Positions 15,408-24,742 of a DNA stretch of 64,000 bases are shown one piece after another. The stretch covers positions 62,001 to 126,000 of the forward strand of contig JAHBUL010000007.1 of assembly GCA_019638085.1 (NCBI GenBank), in the 5' to 3' direction. The DNA comes from Flavobacteriales bacterium (GTDB lineage Bacteria; Bacteroidota; Bacteroidia; Flavobacteriales_F; PHOS-HE28). The translations under genes were made by a program, and so were the position numbers. The notes under the pieces are model-generated. The model made no database searches. It was not told where the DNA came from and saw only the letters and a program-made list of their open reading frames with translations. How positions within the stretch are numbered: the first letter of the stretch is position 1; every line of letters begins with the position of its first letter.

Positions 15408-17660
15408 ATGAAACGAAAGGGGCTTGTGCAACTCCTTTTCCTGGGTGGTATCGGCGTTGTGTTCGCATCCGCATTCGGTGGCGGTTGTATGCAAGGCAGC
15501 GAAGCAGATGCTTCGGACCCTACGCAGGCCGATATGGCGAACGGCTTTATCGGGCCCGAGGCCTGCCGCAGTTGCCACGCTCAGGAGTACACGGATTGGA
15601 CGAAGAGCGACCACATGAAAGCGATGATGGTGGCGAATGATAGCACCGTGCTCGGCGACTTCAACAATGCGACCTACACGGCCGATGGCGTTACCTCCAC
15701 CTTCTTCAAGCGGGATGGCAAATTCTTCATCAACACCGAGGGCCATGATGGGAGGAACGAGGACTTCGAGGTGAAGTACACCTTCGGCTTCTCGCCCTTG
15801 CAGCAGTACCTGGTGGAAGCACCCCGGGGCCGCATGCAGGTGCCGCGCGTGAGCTGGGATGCGAAGCAGCATCGCTGGTACCATCAATATCCGGGGCAGA
15901 ACCTCCACCACCGCGACTGGTTGCATTGGACCGGTGGCGCGCAGAACTGGAACACCATGTGCGCCAGCTGCCACAGCACCGACCTGAAGCGCAACTACGA
16001 TGAGGACACGGACTCCTTCGCCACCACTTGGACGAACGTCACGGTATCGTGTGAAAGCTGCCATGGACCGGGGCAAAGCCATGCGGCCTTCATGGCCAGC
16101 GATGCCTACGCCCAAGGTGAACGCGTTGCCGGCAACCACTTGTTCCTGCACAAGGGCCTGAACAATGTGGAGCTCGCCAGCACCTGTGTGCGTTGCCACT
16201 CCCGGCGCAGCGAATTCAGCGACAACCCCACGGCGAGCTACGAGGCGTTTGACAATTACCTGCCCGCCCTGCCCATACCGGACCTGTACTATGCCGATGG
16301 CCAGATCCGCGATGAGGTATACGTGTACGGCAGCTTCACCCAAAGCAAGATGTACAAGCGCGGCGTGAAATGCACCGACTGCCACCAACCGCACACGGGG
16401 CTCCTGCTGGAACCCGGCAATGCGCTGTGCCGCCAGTGCCATGAACCCGAGTACGACAGCGAAGCCCACACCTTCCACAGCGGGGCCAATACGCCCAGTT
16501 GCGTGAGCTGCCACATGCCCACGCACACGTACATGGGCAACGACGTGCGCCACGACCACAGCTTCCGGGTGCCACGTCCGGACCAGAGCGTGGAGTACGG
16601 CACGCCGAACAGTTGCATCGCCTGCCATACCGACCGGAGCGATGCTTGGGCCGCAGCCGCAGTGGTGCGTTGGTACGGCCCCGAGCGCGCACCCCATTAC
16701 AGCGATCGACTACTGGCTGGCAGCCGCTTGGACCAAGGCTCACTGAACGCCTTGTTGGCCTTGTACGGGGACACGGCGACACCCGTGGTGATCCGCGCTA
16801 CGGCCATGCATTACATCGCCGAGTTACCGGATGCGCGTTCCGTGGAAGCCTTGCGCAAGGCCTTGCACGACCCGAGCGCGCAAGTGCGTCAGGAAAGCAT
16901 AAGCGGGCTGGGGAATTTTCCACCGGACCAGTGGGCGAAGGAGGTGGCACCGTTGCTGAGCGACCCCGTACGTGCCGTGCGGATGGAGGCCGCTGGCGTT
17001 CTGAGCACCATCCCTGCGGAATTGATGCAACCCGCTTGGCAGGCTGCATTCAAACCTGCCTATGCGGAGTACCTGGCCTCCTTGCACTTCCAAAGCGACC
17101 TGAGCATGGGTAGCCTGATGCTCGCCGACCACTACCTGCGCAAAGGGGATCCCACGGCGGAGCGCTACTACCTGCGCACGTTGCGCTTGGACAGCTTGGC
17201 CAACTATGCCCGGTTCAACCTCGCCAGCATGTACAATGGCCAAGGCCGCAATGCGGATGCCCTGACCATTCTGAACGAAGCAGTGGCCGTTGACCCCGGC
17301 AACACGAGGGCGTACTACAACCGGGCCTTGCTCTTCGCAGAGATGGAGCGGTACGCGGAGGCGATCCCCGACTTCGAGGCAGCGGAGCGGTTGGGTGCGG
17401 AGAACGATCGGGTGTACATCAACCACAGCGCCTTGCTGCAGTACCAGCAGCAGATGGAAAAGGCCAAGTCGGTACTGGATGCCGGCTTGGTGCGCTTCCC
17501 GGATTCCACCGACCTGCTCGCCGAGGTGGTGGGCCTGTTGATCCGCACGGGAAAACTGAAAGCAACTGATCCTTACCTCCTGCGTTGGCAAACCCTATCA
17601 CCACAGGACCCGCGTTTGCAGGAGATGCGGCGCTACAGGGCGCAGGCGGTGAATGGTTGA
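15408..17660 (+). CDS. Octaheme c-type cytochrome fused to HEAT and TPR repeats
   Basis: 750 residues. The start ATG at 15408 (MKRKGLVQLLFLGG) gives an export signal with a possible lipobox GGGC. Eight CxxCH haem-binding motifs follow: CRSCH, CASCH, CESCH, CVRCH, CTDCH, CRQCH, CVSCH, CIACH, between about residues 50 and 410. After the haems come HEAT-like repeats (ARSVEALRKALHDPSAQVRQ) and then TPR units (YARFNLASMYNGQGRNADAL; AYYNRALLFAEMERYAEAIP). The haem part resembles the cytochrome c554/multihaem electron carriers; the repeats suggest docking to a partner. It is probably periplasmic or outer-membrane anchored. It lacks a neighbouring reductase, so the electron partner is unknown. TACCTTTC at 15396-15403 may be its promoter -7. 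Confidence 0.9.
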   Translation: MKRKGLVQLLFLGGIGVVFASAFGGGCMQGSEADASDPTQADMANGFIGPEACRSCHAQEYTDWTKSDHMKAMMVANDSTVLGDFNNATYTADGVTSTFFKRDGKFFINTEGHDGRNEDFEVKYTFGFSPLQQYLVEAPRGRMQVPRVSWDAKQHRWYHQYPGQNLHHRDWLHWTGGAQNWNTMCASCHSTDLKRNYDEDTDSFATTWTNVTVSCESCHGPGQSHAAFMASDAYAQGERVAGNHLFLHKGLNNVELASTCVRCHSRRSEFSDNPTASYEAFDNYLPALPIPDLYYADGQIRDEVYVYGSFTQSKMYKRGVKCTDCHQPHTGLLLEPGNALCRQCHEPEYDSEAHTFHSGANTPSCVSCHMPTHTYMGNDVRHDHSFRVPRPDQSVEYGTPNSCIACHTDRSDAWAAAAVVRWYGPERAPHYSDRLLAGSRLDQGSLNALLALYGDTATPVVIRATAMHYIAELPDARSVEALRKALHDPSAQVRQESISGLGNFPPDQWAKEVAPLLSDPVRAVRMEAAGVLSTIPAELMQPAWQAAFKPAYAEYLASLHFQSDLSMGSLMLADHYLRKGDPTAERYYLRTLRLDSLANYARFNLASMYNGQGRNADALTILNEAVAVDPGNTRAYYNRALLFAEMERYAEAIPDFEAAERLGAENDRVYINHSALLQYQQQMEKAKSVLDAGLVRFPDSTDLLAEVVGLLIRTGKLKATDPYLLRWQTLSPQDPRLQEMRRYRAQAVNG

Positions 17661-17772
17661 TGGAAAGAGGTGGAAGCAATCCCGTGCATTCGCCCCTCGG
17701 GAACCTCAGGGTCCACAGGCACCAAGCCGAGCGCGAACTTCGAGGGGCACCCTGACATCTGACAACTGCACC

Positions 17773-19515
17773 TCAGATCACCAGCCGCACCCCGCCCAGA
17801 TCCGCCAAACGGTACGGGAACCGATTGCTCGGCGAGCCGATGAACATGAAGTTGGTGGGGATGTTCCATTCCGCGCTGAGACGGTGTACCAATGAAGGGC
17901 CGAACTCACCATGGAGTTCAATGAATTCGATCTCGATCTCCGGATAGGCCCGGTCCAATACTTTCACATCCTTCAAGTATTCAGGGTGCATCTTCTGCCC
18001 TTCCTTCAGCACGGTCACGACCTTCAGTTTCTTGGTGATCTCATTGGCTTGCACGTACATCATCACCCGGTTCAGGATGGAGAGGTCATCGCCCTTGGTA
18101 AAGTAGACGAACTCCTGCCGATTGAGCCTGCGGATGGTGCGTGAGATGGCGAAGCGACCAACGACGGCCAGGCCGGGCACACTCTCCACGAAGCTGCTCA
18201 CCCAGATCATCAAATACTCCAGAATGGCCTTTCTGTTCAGCAGGAAAGCTATGATGAGCATGGAGGGAATGAAATACTGGAGGAAGACCACGAGGTAATC
18301 CGGATGGAGGCGCACGTTGCCGTACAGCGCCAGGACCACACCCACCAGCGCGATGGAGACGGAGACCGTCCCTGCCGTCTCCGGCCGGGGCAGGCGCGCC
18401 CGCTTGATCTTCAGCAGGAAATTGCCTACGGCGAAAAAGGCCATCACGGTAAGGAATGAAATGGTGTACACGCCGGCCAAGGCAACGGTCTCGGCTTCGG
18501 TGAGGAAGAGCACCGACAGGCAGAGCAGGAAGAACAGGATGATGATGCGGGGTGAACTACCACGCTTGTTCTCCTTCAGCAGGAACTGCGGCATGATCCG
18601 GTCCAGCGTCATGCGCTTGATCAGGCCCGATACACCCACATAGCTGGTAAGCACGGCACCACAAAGGACGATCACGGCATCCACGGTGATCACCGTGGCC
18701 AACCAGGTACCTCCAATGGTAAGGCCCATGAACGAGAGCATTGTTTCCTCATGCTGCCCCACCACCGCCAGAGGCAGCACCATGATGGCGCACAACACGA
18801 TCAACGGGTTGAGAATGGTGACGGCCAGCCACATGTTGCGCAGCGTTTTGGGGAATACCCCCGCCTTTTGCTCCTCCACGTAGTTCGCGGAACTCTCGAA
18901 GCCCGTTACACCGAGCATGGCGGTGCTGAAGCCGAAAAAGAGCGCGGCAGCGATGGTGCCACTTGGTGGAGGAACACGCCAGTTGAGCTGCAGGAGTGAG
19001 AAGCCATTGTTCGCCACGAACCATACGCTTGCCCCGATCAACAGTACCATGGTGGCCAGGTGCGTAATGAAGATGATCACGGCCACCACGGAGGATTCGG
19101 TGATGCCGGCAATGCTGAGGATCATGAAGATGGACAGGACACCTACCGTGGCCCAGATCACCGGTACCGCCGGGACCAAAGCGTTGAGATAGTACATGGC
19201 AGTGCTGCCGCTGAGCACGGCCGTGGCCATGTAGCTCAGGATCGTGAGGCAGGCCGCGATGCTCGCGTTGTACTTGTTGGTGGTGTTCAACAGGACGTTG
19301 TATGCTCCTCCGTTCAGCGGCAACGCACCCACTACTTCCCCGTAGATCTTGCGGAACAGGAAGAGGATGCCTGACACCAGCAGCAAGGCCACCACGGCCC
19401 ATACTCCGGCATAGCTCAGTGCGATGGCCCCCACATACAAGCAACTGCTCGTGATGTCGTTACCGGCTATGGCCGTTGCTGCAAGTGGTCCGAGTTTTTT
19501 CGGAATGTGTGCCAT
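17773..19515 (-). CDS. APC-superfamily amino acid permease
   Basis: 580 residues. From the ATG at 19515 (MAHIPKKLGPLAATAIAGND), about twelve hydrophobic segments follow, with the APC-like TM1 pattern SCLYVGAIALSYAG and the loop NGGAYNVLLNTTNK near TM3. The last roughly 130 residues (EFVYFTKGDDLSILNRVMMY onward) are soluble and resemble the USP-like or cytosolic tail found on some transporters of this group. It is an inner-membrane cation- or proton-coupled transporter; the substrate is unclear. The frame is open 13 codons further upstream, but the inner Met fits the family better. Divergent from the ClC gene, 113 bases apart. Confidence 0.85.
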   Translation of the reverse strand: MAHIPKKLGPLAATAIAGNDITSSCLYVGAIALSYAGVWAVVALLLVSGILFLFRKIYGEVVGALPLNGGAYNVLLNTTNKYNASIAACLTILSYMATAVLSGSTAMYYLNALVPAVPVIWATVGVLSIFMILSIAGITESSVVAVIIFITHLATMVLLIGASVWFVANNGFSLLQLNWRVPPPSGTIAAALFFGFSTAMLGVTGFESSANYVEEQKAGVFPKTLRNMWLAVTILNPLIVLCAIMVLPLAVVGQHEETMLSFMGLTIGGTWLATVITVDAVIVLCGAVLTSYVGVSGLIKRMTLDRIMPQFLLKENKRGSSPRIIILFFLLCLSVLFLTEAETVALAGVYTISFLTVMAFFAVGNFLLKIKRARLPRPETAGTVSVSIALVGVVLALYGNVRLHPDYLVVFLQYFIPSMLIIAFLLNRKAILEYLMIWVSSFVESVPGLAVVGRFAISRTIRRLNRQEFVYFTKGDDLSILNRVMMYVQANEITKKLKVVTVLKEGQKMHPEYLKDVKVLDRAYPEIEIEFIELHGEFGPSLVHRLSAEWNIPTNFMFIGSPSNRFPYRLADLGGVRLVI

Positions 19516-19628
19516 AAGGGTGCGAAGTTGGAGACCACGCGGCAAACCGATCAAGTTCTTTTGGTCGGGCGCTGAACCTTTTCGTCAGAAGGCTGACGAT
19601 CGGCTTTCTTGGGTACTACTATTGTGCC

Positions 19629-20981
19629 ATGGAACGCTCGCACCCGTTCACCATGGTCGGCCAGGTCCGGAACCGGTTCTTCGGGCCGCAAACCTCCTTG
19701 ATCGTGGTGAGCGTAGTAGTAGGCTGCTTGGCCTCGTTGGGAGCAGTGGCACTGAAGCAGGGTGTCCATTTCCTCAGTGAGGCCGTGCAAGGGATCACCC
19801 ATTCGGAAGGGAGACGGGCCTTTGTGCTGCTATTCCCCATGGTGGGCCTATTGATCGTGGCGGCCATTACCAAATTCGTGCTCGGGGGGAACCTGGGCGC
19901 TGGCCTGCCGAGCTTGGTGCGTGATGTGCGCATGCGGGATGGTCGCGTGGCCAAGCACAAAATGTGGTCGCAGATCGTCACCAGCGCCATTACCGAAGGC
20001 ATGGGTGGATCAGCCGGACTGGAGCCGCCCATTGCCGCCACCGGCGGGGCCTTCGGCAGCACGCTGGCCCAAATGTTCCGTTTCGGGAGGGCGGAGCGCA
20101 TATTGCTGTTGGCCAGCGGTGCGGGTGCTGGTGTGGGTGCTATCTTCAATGCCCCTATAGCCGGGACGATCTTCGCGCTGGAGATCCTGTTGGCAAAGAA
20201 CGCCTTGGCGTTGGTGGTGCCTATGCTGATCTCGTCCGCAGCGGCCACCTTGGTCTCATCCCTGATCTATTCCGGCCAGCCTTTCGTACTGATCACCAAT
20301 TCATGGAATGCCGCCTCCATGCCTTGGTATGTACTCCTCGCCTTGGTTGCGGCCTTCCTCTCGGTCTATGTGATCCGCACCTATCGCTGGACGGCACACT
20401 TCGCATCCACCCGGTTTCGGAACCCCTTTGTAAAGGCTGCCGTGGGCGGTCTGCTTTTGGGTATCCTGATCTTCTTCTTCCCGCCACTATACGGCGAAGG
20501 ATATGATAGCGTGGAATTGCTGCTGCAAGGACGAGCGGCCGAACTCGCGCGCTACGCTCCCATAGTGCTCGCCTTGGGGCCCTGGAATATCGTCCTGCTC
20601 ACCTTGGCGTTGACCTTGTTCAAGGTACTGGCCGTATCGTTCACGGTCCATTCCGGTGGTAATGGCGGCATGTTCGGACCTTCCTTGTTCATTGGAGGCA
20701 TGCTCGGCTTTACGCTGGCCCATGCCCTCAACCTATCGGGGTACATCGAAGTGAACGAGGTGAACTTCACCGTGGTGGGCATGGCTGCCATGCTCAGCGG
20801 CACCATCCATGTGCCCCTTACCGCCATCTTCCTCATTGCGGAGATCACGGGGGGGTACGCCCTCTTCGTGCCGTTGATGATCGTGGCCTCCATCTCCTAC
20901 CTCGTCTCGCGCTACATGGAACCGATCTCCGTCTATGGAACGCCCCCACCGGTGGTGGTGAACGAAGAACGGCGCCCCTAA
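19629..20981 (+). CDS. ClC-type chloride channel or antiporter
   Basis: 450 residues, the usual length for a bacterial ClC without CBS domains. The selectivity motifs are present: GGSAGLEPPIAATGGAFGS contains the gating Glu in the position of GREGP (here LEPP rather than REGP), and GNGGMFGPSLFIGGMLG corresponds to GxFxPxL. Ten or more hydrophobic segments, with SGAGAGVGAIFNAPIAGTIF after the gate. It exchanges or conducts chloride (or fluoride/nitrate) across the inner membrane. The first ATG (MERSHPFTMVG) is taken; TACTATTG lies shortly upstream. A perfect hairpin covers the stop codon. Confidence 0.9.
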   Translation: MERSHPFTMVGQVRNRFFGPQTSLIVVSVVVGCLASLGAVALKQGVHFLSEAVQGITHSEGRRAFVLLFPMVGLLIVAAITKFVLGGNLGAGLPSLVRDVRMRDGRVAKHKMWSQIVTSAITEGMGGSAGLEPPIAATGGAFGSTLAQMFRFGRAERILLLASGAGAGVGAIFNAPIAGTIFALEILLAKNALALVVPMLISSAAATLVSSLIYSGQPFVLITNSWNAASMPWYVLLALVAAFLSVYVIRTYRWTAHFASTRFRNPFVKAAVGGLLLGILIFFFPPLYGEGYDSVELLLQGRAAELARYAPIVLALGPWNIVLLTLALTLFKVLAVSFTVHSGGNGGMFGPSLFIGGMLGFTLAHALNLSGYIEVNEVNFTVVGMAAMLSGTIHVPLTAIFLIAEITGGYALFVPLMIVASISYLVSRYMEPISVYGTPPPVVVNEERRP

Positions 20982-20990
20982 GGGCGCCGT
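20969..20990 (+). terminator. Hairpin overlapping the ClC stop codon
   Basis: ACGGCGCCC-CTAA-GGGCGCCGT: nine perfect pairs, with the TAA stop (20979-20981) inside the four-base loop. No T tract follows, so an intrinsic terminator role is uncertain. Confidence 0.45.
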
Positions 20991-21030
20991 CTCGTCCACG
21001 ACGCTTCCACCAAAGCGCCACGGATAACGG

Positions 21031-21528
21031 TCAATGACCGTCTTTATCCTTGTCCGCGTCCGTCCTCTGGTCCACGTTATCCTTCAATTTTTCCCACCAG
21101 TTCTTCACGTCCTGGGAGGTCTTGTTCGCTTCGATCTTGATATCGTTCCATGTATCCGATGTGGCCCCTTCCACCTTCTCGAGTTCGTTGCTCACCACCA
21201 CTTTCTCCCGCTCAAGTTCAGCCTTCATGGCTGTTTTCTCCGCACGCACGTCGGCCTTCAGGTCGGTCTTTGCCAGATCTTCGTTCACATTGGACAACTT
21301 CTTGTCAATGTTGTCACGCATGTCGCGCAGGTCATCAGCGATCTCCTTGCGGTCGGATTCGAATGCTTCCCGCGAGGACAGGTCCATATCCTGCTGCTTT
21401 TCCTGCACGTTCTCCATTTTGTCGTTCATGGTCTCCTGCTGCTCCGCTGGAGTGTTGGAGCACGAGAAGAGGAGCATGCTTCCTGCTAGCGCACTGAGCA
21501 CGACCCCGGTTTTGATTGGCTTATTCAT
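21031..21528 (-). CDS. Coiled-coil lipoprotein
   Basis: 165 residues from the ATG at 21528 (MNKPIKTGVVLSALAG); the signal ends with LLFSCSN, a lipobox. The rest is almost entirely charged helix: EQQEKQQDMDLSSRE, SDRKEIADDLRDMRDNIDKK, KTAMKAELEREKVV. Such small helical lipoproteins are common in Bacteroidota and resemble LEA-like or apolipoprotein-like stress proteins. The upstream open frame to 22194 is the complement of the DnaJ gene and not coding. Convergent with the ClC gene. Confidence 0.75.
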   Translation of the reverse strand: MNKPIKTGVVLSALAGSMLLFSCSNTPAEQQETMNDKMENVQEKQQDMDLSSREAFESDRKEIADDLRDMRDNIDKKLSNVNEDLAKTDLKADVRAEKTAMKAELEREKVVVSNELEKVEGATSDTWNDIKIEANKTSQDVKNWWEKLKDNVDQRTDADKDKDGH

Positions 21529-21780
21529 GGTTGTGGTTTTCACCAATGTTGGCGAATGTTGTTCCATGGACCCAGTGCGGCCCAGTTGATCACGCGAATC
21601 CTTGTGTTTCAGGGTTTTCCGGAAAAGCAGCTCGCATATTCGCACAACCGGTGCGGGGAATTCCCTCCCCGTTCGTTGGCAGATCGGGGAAGCTGACCAA
21701 CTTTGGGGCAGAACGAAAATGCTGTCCAGGGTGTTTTCCCTCCTAAGGGACAAAACCCGCAGCGGCGGAAGCAAGAACGC

Positions 21781-22668
21781 ATGGACTACTACAAGCTGTT
21801 GGGCCTGGATCGGAATGCGACGACCGACCAGATCAAGAAGGCCTATCGGAAATTGGCCCGGAAGCATCACCCGGACCTCAACCCGAACGATAAGGAAGCC
21901 CAGAAACGCTTCCAACAGATCAATGAGGCCAACGAGGTATTGAGCGACCCGGAGAGCCGCAAGAAGTATGATAAATACGGCGACCAGTGGAAACACGCCG
22001 ATCAACTGGAGGCCGCGCAACGTGAAAGAGCTGCGGCAGGTGGTGGAGGCTTTGGGGGCGGCGGTTCCTTCCAAGGATTCGGAGGGTTCCAACCCGGACA
22101 AGAGCAGGACCTCAATGATATCTTCGGCTCCATGTTCGGAGGTGCCCGTGGACAGGCCCGATTCCGGGGGCATGACTACCAGGCTGAGTTGCAATTAAGC
22201 CTGCGGGAGGCGGCGGAAACCAAGTCCCGCACCCTTACCGTGAACGACAAGCAGATCCGGCTGACCATCCCCGCAGGGGTGGAGAACGGACAGACGATCC
22301 GCATCAAAGGGCATGGTGGCCCGGGCATGAACGGTGGCCCTGCAGGGGACCTGATGATCACCTTCAACATCGCCGCCGACCCGGTATTCAAACGCGTTGG
22401 CAAAGACCTGTTCCTTACCCAGGAACTGCCGCTATACACCGCCGTACTGGGTGGCGAATTGACGGTGCCCACTTTGAATGGCCAAGTAAAAGTGACCGTG
22501 AAACCGGAGACACAGAACAACACCGTGGTCCGGCTGAAAGGGAAAGGGTTCCCCGTATACAAGAAGGAAGGAAGTTTCGGTGACCTGCTCGTCACCTATG
22601 TGGTGAAAGTGCCGACGAACTTGACGGAGAAGCAGAAGGACCTATTCAAGCAACTCGCCAAAAGCTGA
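21781..22668 (+). CDS. cbpA: DnaJ-like co-chaperone CbpA
   Basis: 295 residues. The J domain at 1-70 (MDYYKLLGLDRNATTDQIKK) has HPD at residues 30-32. The glycine/phenylalanine linker (GGGGFGGGGSFQGFGG) and two C-terminal substrate-binding domains follow (GVENGQTIRIKGHGGPGMNG; PLYTAVLGGELTVPTLNG). There is no zinc finger, so it is CbpA-type rather than DnaJ. It stimulates Hsp70 ATPase in the cytoplasm. The open frame begins at 21703, but the ATG at 21781 is the family start. The modulator gene cbpM follows after six bases. Confidence 0.92.
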   Translation: MDYYKLLGLDRNATTDQIKKAYRKLARKHHPDLNPNDKEAQKRFQQINEANEVLSDPESRKKYDKYGDQWKHADQLEAAQRERAAAGGGGFGGGGSFQGFGGFQPGQEQDLNDIFGSMFGGARGQARFRGHDYQAELQLSLREAAETKSRTLTVNDKQIRLTIPAGVENGQTIRIKGHGGPGMNGGPAGDLMITFNIAADPVFKRVGKDLFLTQELPLYTAVLGGELTVPTLNGQVKVTVKPETQNNTVVRLKGKGFPVYKKEGSFGDLLVTYVVKVPTNLTEKQKDLFKQLAKS

Positions 22669-22674
22669 TCGACC

Positions 22675-22971
22675 ATGGAGAACGACGAATTGATCCCGGT
22701 GGAACTCTTCTGTACGACCTCACATGTGGAGATCGCCCTGTTGGACACGCTCGAGGAAAGTGGCTTGGTGAAGATCACCGTGCGGCAGCAGAACCGATAT
22801 ATCGCAGTGGACGAACTCGGACGGGTGGAGAAGCTCGTGCGCCTTCATGATGACCTCGGCATCAATGTGGAAGGGCTGGAGGCTATTGAACACCTGCTCA
22901 CTCGCGTGGAAACGCTGCAAGAAGAAATGCGCAACCTGCGGAACAGGCTTCGCCGATACGAAGCGGAGTGA
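22675..22971 (+). CDS. cbpM: Chaperone modulator CbpM family protein
   Basis: 98 residues. Sequence order is N-terminal EDELIPVELFCTTSHVE-like MerR-type winged helix, then IAVDELGRVEKLVRLHDDLG and a C-terminal coiled coil LLTRVETLQEEMRNLRNRLR. This matches CbpM, which binds the CbpA J domain and restrains it. It starts six bases after the cbpA stop, so the pair is co-transcribed and presumably co-regulated. Confidence 0.88.
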   Translation: MENDELIPVELFCTTSHVEIALLDTLEESGLVKITVRQQNRYIAVDELGRVEKLVRLHDDLGINVEGLEAIEHLLTRVETLQEEMRNLRNRLRRYEAE

Positions 22972-22985
22972 GACGGGGCCAACGA

Positions 22986-23357
22986 TCAGTTGGCCACCAT
23001 CAAGCGGCGCGTCACATCAAGGCCGTTGGGCTGGACCACACGGATCAGGTAGAGTCCATTTTCCAGGCTGCCAATATCCATGACGGAACGGACGGAGCGC
23101 GTATCACCAATGTTCATGCTGCGCATGAGCCTTCCATCCTCAGCGATCAGTGAGACGGTCGCTTCGCCGGTCAGGCCGGGAAAGGTGATGTTCACCCGGT
23201 CGCTGGCAGGGTTCGGGAAGATGTTCACGATGCCTGAACTCTGTTGGGCGTACTGCCCGTTGGTCCAGTGCGTTGTAGTATATGGCCCGTCGTTACCGGG
23301 CATGGCTGCCGCTGACAATGCTACTGCCACGGCTGCCGCAAAGATCACGGTTCTCAT
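22986..23357 (-). CDS. Small T9SS-sorted protein
   Basis: 123 residues: signal peptide (MRTVIFAAAVAVALSAAAMP), a short mature part of about 25 residues (NDGPYTTTHWTNGQYAQQSS), then a complete type A sorting domain (VNIFPNPASDRVNITF to LDVTRRLMVAN). Nearly the whole protein is a sorting domain, so its cargo is at most a short peptide. Convergent with cbpM, 14 bases apart. A 7 bp inverted repeat lies just upstream of its start. Confidence 0.75.
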   Translation of the reverse strand: MRTVIFAAAVAVALSAAAMPGNDGPYTTTHWTNGQYAQQSSGIVNIFPNPASDRVNITFPGLTGEATVSLIAEDGRLMRSMNIGDTRSVRSVMDIGSLENGLYLIRVVQPNGLDVTRRLMVAN

Positions 23358-23361
23358 GGCT

Positions 23362-23383
23362 ATTAGGGTTTTGATTCCCTAAT
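23362..23383. promoter_or_regulatory. Short inverted repeat before the small T9SS gene
   Basis: ATTAGGG-8 bases-CCCTAAT, five bases before the start codon at 23357. It could be an operator or an RNA hairpin covering the translation start. Confidence 0.35.
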
Positions 23384-23477
23384 GCTAATGCAAGATCCGT
23401 TCCGGAAACGTCAAGTAATGGCGGGCTCGATGAGCGCTGGCGCGGGATCCCGAAAAGAAGCGATGGCAAACTCTCCG

Positions 23478-24038
23478 CTAAAAGAGGAAAGGGACCAGCT
23501 TCTTGGTGCGTGCCATATAGTCCGTGTAGGCCGGACCCAGTGCTTTGGACAACACTTGCTCCTCAATGTGGATCCGCCACATAAAAGCAGCAGTTATCGG
23601 CACCAAGAGCAGCAAGGCCTCCAGCCAGCTGTGTAGCGATATCGCCAACCCCACAAAGGCGAGTAGCGCACCGGTGTAGCTGAGGTGATGCACCAGCCGA
23701 TAGGGTCCATCGCTGACCACATGGTGATCCTTGGCGATGGCCACGTTCACCGTAAGGAAGCGGCCCGGATGAATGATGGCCCACCAGCGTAACACCATCC
23801 CGAAAAAGAAGACGAATGCACCGAGTGCGTATCCTGCCATATGAAATCCGTAGCCAAACCCGGGCAACGCATAGCTGACGTAGATCGCCATTGCGATGCC
23901 TGTCAGGATCACGCCCCACAGCAGGCCGAGCGAACCCCCGTCGCTTTTTCCGGTGTGGCTGCGCTTCACCAGTGCCAGTCCGATCTCGGAGACACCGAGG
24001 AGAATGAAAAAGTACAGCGCCGAAGGGAGCTCTGTCAT
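23478..24038 (-). CDS. Isoprenylcysteine carboxyl methyltransferase (ICMT) family membrane protein
   Basis: 186 residues, five or so membrane segments. The C-terminal half has the family pattern: DGPYRLVHHLSYTGALLAFVG followed by RIHIEEQVLSKALGPAYTDY, where the HxxY and EE motifs bind S-adenosylmethionine in ICMT-type methyltransferases (PEMT/NnrU-like). The bacterial substrate is unknown. Starts at MTELPSALYF; the next minus-strand gene upstream is the PfpI-like one, 30 bases away, so they may be co-transcribed. Confidence 0.8.
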   Translation of the reverse strand: MTELPSALYFFILLGVSEIGLALVKRSHTGKSDGGSLGLLWGVILTGIAMAIYVSYALPGFGYGFHMAGYALGAFVFFFGMVLRWWAIIHPGRFLTVNVAIAKDHHVVSDGPYRLVHHLSYTGALLAFVGLAISLHSWLEALLLLVPITAAFMWRIHIEEQVLSKALGPAYTDYMARTKKLVPFLF

Positions 24039-24068
24039 AGCATGATCAACCTCCCATAGAGAACGTGA

Positions 24069-24641
24069 CTATCCGTTCACTTGAGCTGCTCCTGCGTGTA
24101 CGCCTTCAGCAAACTCCTCGACCATCTTCGCATTGAAGGCCGGTAGATCAGCAGGGCTCCGGCTCGTCACCAATCCGTTATCCACCACCACTTCCGCATC
24201 CTGCCACATGGCACCGGCATTCTTCAGGTCCGTCTTGATGCTGGAAAAGGAGGTCAGCCTGCGATCACGGACGGCGTCCGCCTCGATCAGTAGTTGCGGC
24301 CCGTGGCAAATGGAGGCAACGGGCTTCTTGGCGCGGAAAAACCCACGTACGAATTCCACGGCCTCTGCGCTGCGTCGCAACTTGTCCGGACTGATCACAC
24401 CACCGGGGATCATGAGGGCATCGTAGTCGTCAGCCATGGCTTTTTCCACGGTGATGTCCACATTCACTTCCTTGCTCCAATTGCCATCCTTCCAGCCCTT
24501 GATCTTTCCAGAAGCCAAAGAGACCACGTGTACGGTGGCACCGGCTTTTTCCAAGGCTTCCTTGGGTGATGCCAGTTCACTCTCCTCAAATCCGTTCGTA
24601 GCGAGGATGGCCACGCGCTTATTCTTCAATCCGTGCTTCAT
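24069..24641 (-). CDS. PfpI/DJ-1 type class I glutamine amidotransferase-like protein
   Basis: 190 residues. The nucleophile elbow ASICHGPQLL places the catalytic Cys at 112 with His at 113. An acidic residue in the FEESEL motif (residues 18-23) completes the site. The central ALMIPGGVISPDKLR and C-terminal DNGLVTSRSPADLPAF are typical of the PfpI/YhbO group (deglycase or protease claims for this family are disputed). Length is normal. The ICMT gene is 30 bases downstream. Divergent from the MscS pseudogene. Confidence 0.88.
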   Translation of the reverse strand: MKHGLKNKRVAILATNGFEESELASPKEALEKAGATVHVVSLASGKIKGWKDGNWSKEVNVDITVEKAMADDYDALMIPGGVISPDKLRRSAEAVEFVRGFFRAKKPVASICHGPQLLIEADAVRDRRLTSFSSIKTDLKNAGAMWQDAEVVVDNGLVTSRSPADLPAFNAKMVEEFAEGVHAGAAQVNG

Positions 24642-24742
24642 CGTTGTAATTTTATATCCATTGAGTGAACATCAAGGAGGCCGAAGATGTTCATTCGCCA
24701 TCGGCCTGCAACGGGAAGATCACCGTATACCCTGAAAACACA

